This document shows positions 1 to 7,092 of a stretch of DNA of 64,000 bases, one piece after another. Every line of letters starts with the position of its first letter. Position 1 is the stretch's first letter. This stretch comes from an uncultured Clostridia bacterium. Its GTDB lineage: Bacteria > Bacillota > Clostridia > Christensenellales > UBA1242. A model generated the notes under the pieces. That model was not told the origin of the DNA. It did no database searches and worked only from the letters and a program-made list of their open reading frames with translations. Position numbers and translations under genes: made by a program. The DNA lies in the NCBI GenBank assembly GCA_934747255.1, contig CAKVGH010000002.1, positions 62,001 through 126,000 of the forward strand. Reading direction: 5' to 3'.

Positions 1-440
1 AAATTGTTGTGTTAAATAAAATTGATCTTCTAAACGGCGATATGACAAAAGTTGACGAGTTTGTAAAAGCCTATGGCGACAAATACACAATTATTCCCTT
101 TAGTGCTGCAACTCTTGAAAATAAGGACAAGGTTCTTCAAAAAATAGTGGAAACTCTTTCTAAAATCAAGCCACTTGAACCTATCAAAGCGGAAACATTT
201 AGTTTGGATAAGCGTGACTTTTCTAAATTTGAAATTGTTAAAGAAAATGGCGTATTTGTGGTATCGGGTGACCTTATTGATGACCTTATTCGTGGCATTA
301 TTTTGCAAGAGCCAGAAAGTTTGGCATACTTCCAAAAACGACTAAAATGGAGTGGTGTTCACGACAAGTTGGTCAGTATGGGAATTAAAGAAGGCGACAT
401 TGTTAGAATCGGTGCTTTCGAGTTTGAGTTTTTTGAATAA
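1..440 (+). CDS. obg: GTPase Obg/CgtA, C-terminal part (5' end outside window)
   Basis: This is the end of the Obg (CgtA) ribosome-assembly and stress GTPase. The frame is open from the window edge: codons before the apparent GTG read I-V-V-L-N-K-I-D, so the NKID G4 motif of the G domain is visible and the GTG is internal, not a start. Further on, S-A-A is the G5 motif. The last ~75 residues match the Obg C-terminal (OCT) domain, including the stretch around FVVSGDLIDDLI and the closing RIGAFEFEFFE. The glycine-rich N-terminal Obg fold and G1-G3 must lie upstream of the window. A strong terminator follows and yhbY comes next, a common Firmicute pairing. Confidence 0.93.
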   Translation, partial: IVVLNKIDLLNGDMTKVDEFVKAYGDKYTIIPFSAATLENKDKVLQKIVETLSKIKPLEPIKAETFSLDKRDFSKFEIVKENGVFVVSGDLIDDLIRGIILQEPESLAYFQKRLKWSGVHDKLVSMGIKEGDIVRIGAFEFEFFE

Positions 441-457
441 AAATTATAATTAAACTT

Positions 458-504
458 AAAGTTGTTAAAGTGGAACGTTCGAATTTTCTTTTAACAACTT
501 TTTT
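458..504 (+). terminator. Intrinsic terminator after obg
   Basis: A perfect 12-bp stem (AAAGTTGTTAAA at 458-469 with TTTAACAACTTT at 490-501) encloses a 20-nt loop and is followed by more Ts. It ends the obg transcript. Confidence 0.8.
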
Positions 505-621
505 ACTGCAAAAAATTGGAATACTAAAAATGAGAATTATTAAAAGAAAAACTTTTAATACAGAAAAATATTTTGAAATTAAAAAAATAGTCGAAATTTA
601 GGATAAAAACTTAAAAAAAAT

Positions 622-650
622 TTGATTTTTGCTTAATAATTTGATATAAT
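622..650 (+). promoter_or_regulatory. Promoter of yhbY
   Basis: TTGATT (622-627), a 17-nt spacer and a consensus TATAAT (645-650) precede yhbY by ~30 nt. SD AAAGGAGG lies just before its ATG. Confidence 0.65.
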
Positions 651-682
651 CTAGCGAAAATTAGTAAAAGGAGGGCTTTTAA

Positions 683-976
683 ATGATTACAACAAAGCAA
701 AGGTCAGCATTAAAGGCAAAAGCACATTCACTTACGCCTGTCGTTATAATTGGAAAGGAAGGCGTTACAGATGCTGTCGTACAATCAGTGAATGATGTTT
801 TGGAAGCACGAGAACTCATCAAAATTAGACTTCTAAACAACTGTCCTCTATCAACAAGAGAAGTTAGTGCAATTTTGTGCGAAAAATTGCAAGCAGAAGG
901 TGTGCAATGTATAGGTTCTATGGTTGTTATTTATAGATACTCAAACAAAAAAGGCATAGAACATATTGAATTTTGA
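683..976 (+). CDS. yhbY: YhbY/CRM-domain RNA-binding protein
   Basis: This 97-residue protein consists of a single CRM (chloroplast RNA splicing and ribosome maturation) domain. The family associates with pre-50S ribosomal particles. Characteristic features are an N-terminal K-Q-R-x-L-K-A-x-A-H-x-L-x-P-V-V-x-I-G-K-x-G segment (from residue ~5) and a C-terminal V-x-x-I-G-x-x-x-V-I-Y-R. The CRM loop is usually GxxG; here the I-G-K-E-G context is kept. SD AAAGGAGG sits a few bases before the ATG. It has its own promoter and terminator, so it is probably monocistronic although it follows obg, another ribosome-assembly factor. Confidence 0.93.
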   Translation: MITTKQRSALKAKAHSLTPVVIIGKEGVTDAVVQSVNDVLEARELIKIRLLNNCPLSTREVSAILCEKLQAEGVQCIGSMVVIYRYSNKKGIEHIEF

Positions 977-988
977 TAAAATTTTCAC

Positions 989-1026
989 AAAAAGCAAATC
1001 AAGATTAGTTGGTTTGCTTTTTTTTT
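989..1026 (+). terminator. Intrinsic terminator after yhbY
   Basis: AAAGCAAATC (991-1000) pairs with GGTTTGCTTT (1011-1020), with one T-G pair, and is followed by a run of Ts. It lies only ~30 bp before lspA, so lspA needs its own promoter. Confidence 0.8.
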
Positions 1027-1037
1027 GATTAAAAAGA

Positions 1038-1046
1038 TGCTAAAAT
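1038..1046 (+). promoter_or_regulatory. Extended -10 of lspA, apparently leaderless
   Basis: TGCTAAAAT (TGn at 1038-1040, TAAAAT at 1041-1046) fits an extended -10. The expected start point, ~7 nt downstream, coincides with the A of the lspA ATG at 1053. No SD is present and no good -35 is seen, as is usual for extended -10 promoters. Confidence 0.45.
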
Positions 1047-1052
1047 ATTTTT

Positions 1053-1742
1053 ATGAGCAAACTAAAAGACTTTTTTCAAAAACTTTGGAAGTTCTGTAAG
1101 GCAAACTGTGTTTACCTTATTTTGTTTGCGGTTTTTTTGATTTTTGACCAACTTACAAAAGTTTTTTTTACTGACAAATATATTCCTGTTATAAACGGAG
1201 TTTTTAGTTTTACTTACACACAAAACACAGGCGCTGGTTTTAGTATTTTGAGTGGCAAAGTGTGGCTTTTAATCTTACTTTCAGTGCTATTTTTGATAGG
1301 GCTCGTGGTATTTAATCATTTTCAAAAAAACAAATCAAAACTCTACAAAGTGAGTTATGTTTTAATCTTATCTGGTGCGATAGGGAACTTGATTGATAGA
1401 ATTTTTTTGGGTTATGTTAGAGATTTTTTGTCTTTTGACTTAATTCATTTTCCAGTGTTTAATATAGCCGATTCGTGCCTAACAATAGGTATAATTTTGC
1501 TTTGTATTTTCTTTGTTTTTTATGATAAGCCAAAGGACAAAAATTTAGTAAAAGAAGGTCAAGACGACTTTACAAATAGCCCAAAAGATAATAGAAGTAA
1601 TGATTTTGATAATGTGAACAAAGAACATACAACAGGCGGTAATAGTGAAAAAGTTGATGTCATTTCTAATAGTTTGCAAGCAAACAACAATGATAGTGGC
1701 GATATTCAACCTAATGATGATGCAAAAGATAGTAATGAATAA
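1053..1742 (+). CDS. lspA: Lipoprotein signal peptidase (signal peptidase II)
   Basis: LspA is a four-helix membrane aspartyl protease that removes the signal peptide from diacylglyceryl-prolipoproteins. Visible family motifs are F-D-Q-L-T-K after the first membrane helix, N-T-G-A-G-F-S near residue 59, and the two catalytic-Asp motifs G-N-L-I-D-R and F-N-I-A-D. At 229 residues it is ~60 longer than usual: after the last helix comes a hydrophilic tail rich in Asn, Asp and Ser, likely disordered and cytoplasmic. The ATG at 1053 has no SD and begins just after a -10 element, which suggests a leaderless mRNA. The next gene, a pseudouridine synthase, is the classical lspA neighbour. Confidence 0.95.
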   Translation: MSKLKDFFQKLWKFCKANCVYLILFAVFLIFDQLTKVFFTDKYIPVINGVFSFTYTQNTGAGFSILSGKVWLLILLSVLFLIGLVVFNHFQKNKSKLYKVSYVLILSGAIGNLIDRIFLGYVRDFLSFDLIHFPVFNIADSCLTIGIILLCIFFVFYDKPKDKNLVKEGQDDFTNSPKDNRSNDFDNVNKEHTTGGNSEKVDVISNSLQANNNDSGDIQPNDDAKDSNE

Positions 1743-1895
1743 GTTTATTATAAAATAAAAAACCAAAAATATGATTACAAACGAAATCAAGTGGTAGCAA
1801 GATAACTTCAATGCTATATCAACAAAAACAAAAATAGTTTTAATAGATTTTAATCATAAACTTTGCAATGAAGAATAAGTGATTATCATATTTAA

Positions 1896-1910
1896 TGATA
1901 CAATGTATCA
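1896..1910. promoter_or_regulatory. Perfect 7-bp inverted repeat upstream of rluD-type gene
   Basis: TGATACA-A-TGTATCA is a perfect palindrome with a single central base, ~28 bp before the pseudouridine synthase start. It could be an operator or a -10-overlapping site. No regulator is identified. Confidence 0.4.
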
Positions 1911-1937
1911 AAATACTTGGTAAATTAAGGAGAAAAA

Positions 1938-2843
1938 ATGGACGGAAAAATTATAGTAGGAGAAGAATTAGCAAGTCAAAGACTAGATACTGCTTTGGAA
2001 TGTAGCTTAAAAGACTATACACGCAGTAAAATCAAGCGAGAAATTGACAATGGCAATGTTTTAGTTAATCAAAAAACGCAAAAGGCTGGCTATAAACTAA
2101 AACTCCTTGATGAGATTGAGTATCATATTGAAAAAGATATGGAACTAAATGCCACACCAGAAGATATTAAACTGGATATTGTTTTTGAAAATGAAAATCT
2201 AATTGTCGTAAACAAACCAAGTGGAATGGTGGTTCACCCAGCGAGTGGCAATTACTCTGGTACACTTGTAAATGCACTATGTGGCTACACCAAAACATTG
2301 AGTCACATAAATGGCAAATTTAGACCAGGTATTGTTCATAGGCTTGATAAAGATACAAGCGGGTTACTTATCGTAGCAAAAAATGATTATGCTCATCAAA
2401 TTTTAGCAGACCAAATAAAATCAAAGGTTTGCAAAAGATATTATCTAGCAGTACTTGAAGGTAATTTGAAGCAAGATAGTGGAATTGTAGAAACTAATCT
2501 TGTAAGGTCAACAAAAAACAAAAAAATGTATGAAGTTTGTGGAGACATCAAAGGCAAAAAAGCAATAACTCTTTACAAAGTGGTAAAACGACTTAATGGC
2601 TATACATTGGTGGAATTTGAACTCAAAACAGGCAGAACACATCAAATTAGGGTTCACGCAAAATATTTGGGTCACCCAGTGACTGGCGATATGACTTATG
2701 GTTTCAAAAATCACAAGGAGTTAAATGGGCAACTTTTACATGCATACAAATTGGAATTTTTTGAACCAACAACAAATGAAAAAATTTGTTTACAGGTGGA
2801 TTTACCACAAAAATTTAAGGACTTCATAAAAAAAGTAGAGTAG
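1938..2843 (+). CDS. RluA-family rRNA pseudouridine synthase
   Basis: This 301-residue RluA/RluD-family enzyme converts specific uridines of 23S rRNA to pseudouridine. An N-terminal S4-like RNA-binding domain occupies roughly residues 1-70 (S-Q-R-L-D-x-A-L and G-x-V-x-V-N). The catalytic domain follows, with the motif H-R-L-D-K-D-T-S-G-L-L, in which the Asp is the nucleophile, and the late motif T-G-R-T-H-Q-I-R-V-H. SD AAGGAG precedes the ATG at good spacing. It follows lspA as in most Firmicutes (ylyB position). The exact target uridine cannot be told from sequence. Confidence 0.93.
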   Translation: MDGKIIVGEELASQRLDTALECSLKDYTRSKIKREIDNGNVLVNQKTQKAGYKLKLLDEIEYHIEKDMELNATPEDIKLDIVFENENLIVVNKPSGMVVHPASGNYSGTLVNALCGYTKTLSHINGKFRPGIVHRLDKDTSGLLIVAKNDYAHQILADQIKSKVCKRYYLAVLEGNLKQDSGIVETNLVRSTKNKKMYEVCGDIKGKKAITLYKVVKRLNGYTLVEFELKTGRTHQIRVHAKYLGHPVTGDMTYGFKNHKELNGQLLHAYKLEFFEPTTNEKICLQVDLPQKFKDFIKKVE

Positions 2844-2909
2844 TTTACTCTTAAACACTTTTGAAAAATTAAAAAATGTGGTAATATTTGTGTCTAAAAG
2901 GAGATTGAT

Positions 2910-3212
2910 ATGAAAAAAGAAGTTAGTCAAAAAAGATTTTTCACTGGTATGGCATTTTATGCAATATTGTTTCTTGCAGTTGCATTGCTTATCAGTTTGA
3001 TTGCTAGAAAATTAGGTAGTAATGGTAGTGATGTTTTTTCTAAAATAGCAAGCATCATTCAACAAATTGCACAAGCACTATCATATCTTTGTGCGTGCAT
3101 TAGTGCTTATGGCTATGTAAGAAGCAAACGCAATGTTGCATATATGATTTTATACATAATTGCCTGCGTAATGATTGCTGCATTTGTAATCTTGCCAATA
3201 TTTGGTATTTAA
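2910..3212 (+). CDS. Small three-helix membrane protein, function unknown
   Basis: I do not recognise this 100-residue protein. After a basic N-terminus (MKKEVSQKR) there are three hydrophobic segments: roughly residues 11-28, a moderately hydrophobic segment around 45-68, and 73-97. There are no charged catalytic-looking residues. SD AAAGGAG is well placed. It lies 9 bp before another small membrane protein and probably forms a two-gene operon with it. The adjacency suggests that the two products act together in the membrane, but that is inference. Confidence 0.7.
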   Translation: MKKEVSQKRFFTGMAFYAILFLAVALLISLIARKLGSNGSDVFSKIASIIQQIAQALSYLCACISAYGYVRSKRNVAYMILYIIACVMIAAFVILPIFGI

Positions 3213-3221
3213 GGAGAGTTT

Positions 3222-3608
3222 ATGATTAAGTTTTCAAAACTAACTTGGGTAATGTTAGGAGCATTTCTGGTTTCGCTAATTTTAATACTTTTTAACAAGT
3301 TAGCACCAGTGCTTGTTTATCCAGCACTTGCAATGCTATTAGTAGCGTGCATTTTGCTATGTATAAATGTTTATATTTCTAAAACCAAGCAAGACAAAGA
3401 AGCCGAAATAGTTAAAGAAGAACTTTTAATGGAAATTGCAATGACAGAAGAAGGCGAAGAGTATGTTATGAAAAACAACCCTTCATCAAAAAAATACCGC
3501 AAAATGTTAAGGCGAGAAAGACTTAATAGACTTATGCCATTTATATTTTGCGTAATTGTAACACTTTTAGTTGCATTCCTACTTGTTAGGTTGATTTTTA
3601 AGTTTTAA
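3222..3608 (+). CDS. Small membrane protein with charged central segment, function unknown
   Basis: This 128-residue protein was not recognised. Two N-terminal hydrophobic helices (about residues 8-25 and 30-50) are followed by a highly charged ~50-residue cytoplasmic stretch (K/E/R rich, ending R-K-M-L-R-R-E-R-L-N-R) and a C-terminal membrane helix (about 106-126). SD AAGGAG is present. It is co-transcribed with the preceding membrane gene (9-bp gap) and separated from tig by a ~120-bp gap that contains the tig promoter. Confidence 0.7.
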   Translation: MIKFSKLTWVMLGAFLVSLILILFNKLAPVLVYPALAMLLVACILLCINVYISKTKQDKEAEIVKEELLMEIAMTEEGEEYVMKNNPSSKKYRKMLRRERLNRLMPFIFCVIVTLLVAFLLVRLIFKF

Positions 3609-3654
3609 CTTTAATAAAACTACAAATTTTGTCACACAATGTGGCAATAAAGAC

Positions 3655-3682
3655 TTGCAAATTTTAATAAATATGTTATACT
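3655..3682 (+). promoter_or_regulatory. Promoter of tig
   Basis: TTGCAA (3655-3660), a 16-nt spacer and TATACT (3677-3682). The leader between it and tig holds a short hairpin (TTGCGA/TCGCAA around 3695-3711) just before the SD. Confidence 0.55.
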
Positions 3683-3727
3683 TTATGAGTTTGATTGCGA
3701 TAGACTCGCAAAGATTAAGGAGAGAAA

Positions 3728-5005
3728 ATGAAATACACAAAAGAACAACAAAAAAACAAACAAATTAAATTTGTTATTGATTTGACAAAGGAAGAGTGGG
3801 AACACGAACTCGACCATGTTTATGAACACCAAAAATCAAAATTTAAGGTGGAAGGTTTTAGAGTAGGAAAAGCACCACGAAAGGTTATCGAAAAACAATA
3901 TGGCGAAAGCATATTCTTTAATGACGCATTAAACGAAAGTTTCTATCACTATTTTAACGAAGTTTTGGAAGCAGAAAAAGATGTTGAAATGGTTGGAAAT
4001 CCAAGTGTAGACATCAAAAAAATTGACGATACAGGTGTAACATTAGAAGTTACCATTGATGTTAAGCCAGAAGTTAAACTTGGCGAATACAAAAATTTGG
4101 GCGTAGAAAAACCAGTAGCAAAAGTTACAGCAGACGAAGTTAAAAAAGAACTTGAAAAAATGGTAGAAAAATCATCAAGATTTGTTGTCGCTAACAGAGA
4201 AGTAAAGAATGGCGATATCGCTAATATTGATTTTACTGGCTACAAGGACGGAAAAGCATTTGACGGCGGTCACGCAGAAAAATACGACTTAATCATCGGT
4301 AGTGGCAGTTTTATTCCTGGATTTGAAGAACAAATTGTTGGAATGAAGACAGGCGAAGAAAAAGATATAAGCGTTACTTTCCCAGCAGATTATCCAGTAG
4401 AAGACCTTAAAAATGCACCAGTTGTCTTCAAGATTAAACTTCACGAAGTTAAAGAAAAACAACTTCCAAAGGTTGATGACGAATTTGCTAAAAATGTTAG
4501 CGAATACGATACACTTGACGAATACAAAAAGAGCATTAAGGAAGACTTGTTAAAACAAAAGAAGCAAGATGCTGAATACAAGTACGAAGAAAGTTTGATA
4601 GAAAAAGTTACCGAAAACGCAGAAGTGGAAATTCCACAAAGTATGGTGGAAGAACAAGCCGATATGTTTATTCACGATTTTGAACACAGATTGTCACATC
4701 AAGGTTTGAAATTGGACGATTATGTCAAATATATGGGTACAACCATTGAAGATTTGAAAAAATCAAGACTTGACGATGCTAAAAAAACTTGCAAGACAAG
4801 ACTTGTTATGGACGCTATCATTCAAAAGGAAAATTTGAAGGTAGAAGACAAAGATATTGATGCTGAAATTCAAAAACAAGCACTCAAAATGGGTACAAGT
4901 GTAGAAGAAGTTAAGCAAGGCTTAAACGAACACACATTAAGTCATATTGCAAACGATATTATCGTTAAAAAGTTGTTAGATTTCTTAAAGGAAAACAACA
5001 AGTAA
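3728..5005 (+). CDS. tig: Trigger factor (ribosome-associated chaperone)
   Basis: Trigger factor binds ribosomal protein L23 at the exit tunnel and shields nascent chains. The 425-residue length is normal. The N-terminal ribosome-binding domain carries the signature G-F-R-x-G-K-A-P-R (around residue 45). The PPIase (FKBP-like) domain around residues 155-240 contains G-D-x-A-N-I-D-F-T-G-Y, F-D-G-G and F-I-P-G-F-E. The C-terminal substrate-cradling arms are Lys/Glu rich. SD AAGGAG precedes the ATG. It leads the classic tig-clpP-clpX-lon proteostasis cluster, but a strong terminator-like hairpin separates it from clpP. Confidence 0.97.
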   Translation: MKYTKEQQKNKQIKFVIDLTKEEWEHELDHVYEHQKSKFKVEGFRVGKAPRKVIEKQYGESIFFNDALNESFYHYFNEVLEAEKDVEMVGNPSVDIKKIDDTGVTLEVTIDVKPEVKLGEYKNLGVEKPVAKVTADEVKKELEKMVEKSSRFVVANREVKNGDIANIDFTGYKDGKAFDGGHAEKYDLIIGSGSFIPGFEEQIVGMKTGEEKDISVTFPADYPVEDLKNAPVVFKIKLHEVKEKQLPKVDDEFAKNVSEYDTLDEYKKSIKEDLLKQKKQDAEYKYEESLIEKVTENAEVEIPQSMVEEQADMFIHDFEHRLSHQGLKLDDYVKYMGTTIEDLKKSRLDDAKKTCKTRLVMDAIIQKENLKVEDKDIDAEIQKQALKMGTSVEEVKQGLNEHTLSHIANDIIVKKLLDFLKENNK

Positions 5006-5017
5006 TATTTAATTAGA

Positions 5018-5079
5018 AAAACTCCAAAGATAAATTTTTAAGGCACAAAAGCAATGAAATTTATTTTAGGAGTTTTTTT
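5018..5079 (+). promoter_or_regulatory. Terminator-like hairpin that contains the clpP ribosome binding site
   Basis: AAAACTCC (5018-5025) pairs with GGAGTTTT (5069-5076). After one A-A mismatch, 11 further pairs form (5027-5037 with 5057-5067, one G-T). Seven Ts follow and the clpP ATG is the next base. The SD GGAG is inside the 3' arm. The structure can act as the tig terminator and, in read-through RNA, would bury the clpP SD. Confidence 0.7.
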
Positions 5080-5661
5080 ATGTTAATACCTTATGTTGTC
5101 GACCAAAATCAGTTTGGCGAAAGGAGTTATGATATTTTTTCTAGACTACTAGAAGATAGAATTATTTTTTTGTCGGGAGAGATTACAACCGAACTAGCAA
5201 ACACCGTTATTGCACAATTATTGTTTTTAGAAGGAAAGGATAGCGAAAAAGACATATCGCTTTATATAAATAGTCCGGGTGGAATTGTAGATGGCGGACT
5301 TGCAATTTTAGATACAATTAACTATATAAAATGTAATGTGTCAACAATTTGCGTGGGACTTTCGGCATCAATGAGTGCTGTATTGCTTGCTTGTGGGCAA
5401 AAAGGCAAAAGATATGCTTTGCCAAATGCTCGAATTATGATTCATCAACCATTAGGTGGAGCACAAGGACAGGCGAGTGATGTTAAAATTCAAGCCGAAG
5501 AAATTTTGAAGATGAAAGAAAAACTCAACAAAATTTTGGCTGAAAAAACTGGCAAAACTATTGAGCAAATTGAAAGAGATACAAACCGAGATTTTTACCT
5601 ATCCGCAACCGAAGCGCTGGAATATGGCTTGATAGATAAGATTTTGGAAAAAAGGGAGTAA
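5080..5661 (+). CDS. clpP: ATP-dependent Clp protease proteolytic subunit
   Basis: ClpP forms the 14-mer serine-protease barrel fed by ClpX or ClpC. The length of 193 residues is standard. The catalytic triad is visible: Ser in G-L-S-A-S-M-S-A, His in [10 protein letters not shown], and Asp in [11 protein letters not shown]. The family landmark Y-I-N-S-P-G-G is also present. The start is fixed by the ATG directly after the U-tract of the preceding hairpin, with GGAG 7 nt upstream. ClpX starts 2 nt after its stop, so the two are translated together. Confidence 0.98.
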   Translation: MLIPYVVDQNQFGERSYDIFSRLLEDRIIFLSGEITTELANTVIAQLLFLEGKDSEKDISLYINSPGGIVDGGLAILDTINYIKCNVSTICVGLSASMSAVLLACGQKGKRYALPNARIMIHQPLGGAQGQASDVKIQAEEILKMKEKLNKILAEKTGKTIEQIERDTNRDFYLSATEALEYGLIDKILEKRE

Positions 5662-5663
5662 AT

Positions 5664-6977
5664 ATGGCACAATTAAATAACCTTACTTGCTCGTTTTGTG
5701 GTAAAGAACAAAACCAAGCATTAAAATTTATAGCAAGTCCAAATGGAAATTGTTATATCTGTGATGAATGTGTGGAGATATGTTCACATATTATTAAGGA
5801 AGCAGACACATCTATGGCAGGCTTAAAACTATTAAAACCAGCCGAAATTAAAAAGCACCTTGATTCATATATAATCGGTCAAGATGAAGCCAAAAAAGTG
5901 TTAAGTGTGGCGGTTTACAACCACTACAAGCGAATAAATTATAACGAAAGTAATACCAGCACAAACAGAGTTGAACTTGACAAAAGCAATGTGCTTTTAA
6001 TTGGGCCTACTGGTAGTGGAAAAACCCTGCTCGCTAAAACTTTGGCAAAGATATTAAATGTTCCTTTTGCTCACGCAGATGCCACAACTTTGACTGAAGC
6101 GGGCTATGTGGGTGAAGATGTCGAAAGTGTACTTGCAAAATTGTTAGCCAACGCTGGTGGAGATGTAAAAAAAGCCGAAAAAGGAATAATCTACATTGAC
6201 GAAATTGACAAAATCGCAAAGCGAGCCGAAAACAAATTGCTTCCCAAAGACCCATCGGGCGAAGGTGTGCAACAGGGACTATTAAAAATAATCGAAGGCA
6301 CTATCGCCAATGTTCCAGAAAAACAGACCAGAAAGCACCCTTTTCAAGAAGGTGTGAGTATGGACACAAGCAATATTTTGTTTATTTGTGGTGGAGCATT
6401 TGTAGGGCTAGACAAGATTATTGAAGAAAAGAAAACAAAAAAGTTTTTGGGCTTTGAAAATAAAACTGATAGCAAACAAATTATAGAAAAGTCCACAGAA
6501 TTTGTTGAACCACAAGATTTAATTAAATTTGGTTTAATTCCAGAATTTGTGGGAAGATTGCCGATTGCAATTATGCTTGATAAATTAACAAAAGAACAAT
6601 TAGTCGACATTTTGGTAAAGCCAAAAAATTCACTTGTAAAGCAATTTGAAACTATGTTTAATCTTGATGGTGTTGATTTTAATATTACAAAGCCAGCATT
6701 AGATATTATTGCAACAAAGGCATTAAAATTAAAGAGTGGGGCAAGGGGATTAAGAAGTATTTTGGAAACTCAAATGCTTGATAGTATGTTTTCACTTCCA
6801 GATAACCAAAATATTAAAAATTTGGTGCTAGATATAGACGAAAATAACGAACTAAAACTCGTTAAACAAGCAAATTTTGATGATAAAAAATTGTCGACAA
6901 ATACAAAATCAAAGCACCCAAAACCCATTCATAAAATATATGAGAATGACTCTCAAAAGAACTTTGCAAGTGTGTAA
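5664..6977 (+). CDS. clpX: ATP-dependent Clp protease ATP-binding subunit ClpX
   Basis: ClpX is the hexameric AAA+ unfoldase that delivers substrates to ClpP. The N-terminal zinc-binding domain has two C-x2-C pairs (C-S-F-C near residue 10 and C-D-E-C near 33). The AAA+ domain has Walker A G-P-T-G-S-G-K-T, Walker B around I-I-Y-I-D-E-I-D-K, and the R-K-H-P pore/RKH element. The sensor-2 segment reads G-A-R-G-L-R. Its length of 437 residues is normal. It is coupled to clpP by a 2-bp gap and followed by a terminator, so lon is a separate unit. Confidence 0.98.
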   Translation: MAQLNNLTCSFCGKEQNQALKFIASPNGNCYICDECVEICSHIIKEADTSMAGLKLLKPAEIKKHLDSYIIGQDEAKKVLSVAVYNHYKRINYNESNTSTNRVELDKSNVLLIGPTGSGKTLLAKTLAKILNVPFAHADATTLTEAGYVGEDVESVLAKLLANAGGDVKKAEKGIIYIDEIDKIAKRAENKLLPKDPSGEGVQQGLLKIIEGTIANVPEKQTRKHPFQEGVSMDTSNILFICGGAFVGLDKIIEEKKTKKFLGFENKTDSKQIIEKSTEFVEPQDLIKFGLIPEFVGRLPIAIMLDKLTKEQLVDILVKPKNSLVKQFETMFNLDGVDFNITKPALDIIATKALKLKSGARGLRSILETQMLDSMFSLPDNQNIKNLVLDIDENNELKLVKQANFDDKKLSTNTKSKHPKPIHKIYENDSQKNFASV

Positions 6978-6989
6978 AATTAAAAATTT

Positions 6990-7016
6990 TTAGCCAAGAA
7001 TTTTCTTGGCTTTTTT
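6990..7016 (+). terminator. Intrinsic terminator after clpX
   Basis: GCCAAGAA (6993-7000) pairs with TTCTTGGC (7003-7010), followed by six Ts. Confidence 0.85.
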
Positions 7017-7092
7017 AATGGGTTTGCTTGCTAATTAAAATAAAAACTATTATAATATTAAATATTACTAAAAATTTGGAGAAACTAATTTT

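Noticed and set aside
9..440. GTG at position 9 as the start of a small GTPase-like gene
   Set aside because: The frame continues upstream to the window edge and the N-K-I-D motif shows this is the middle of Obg.
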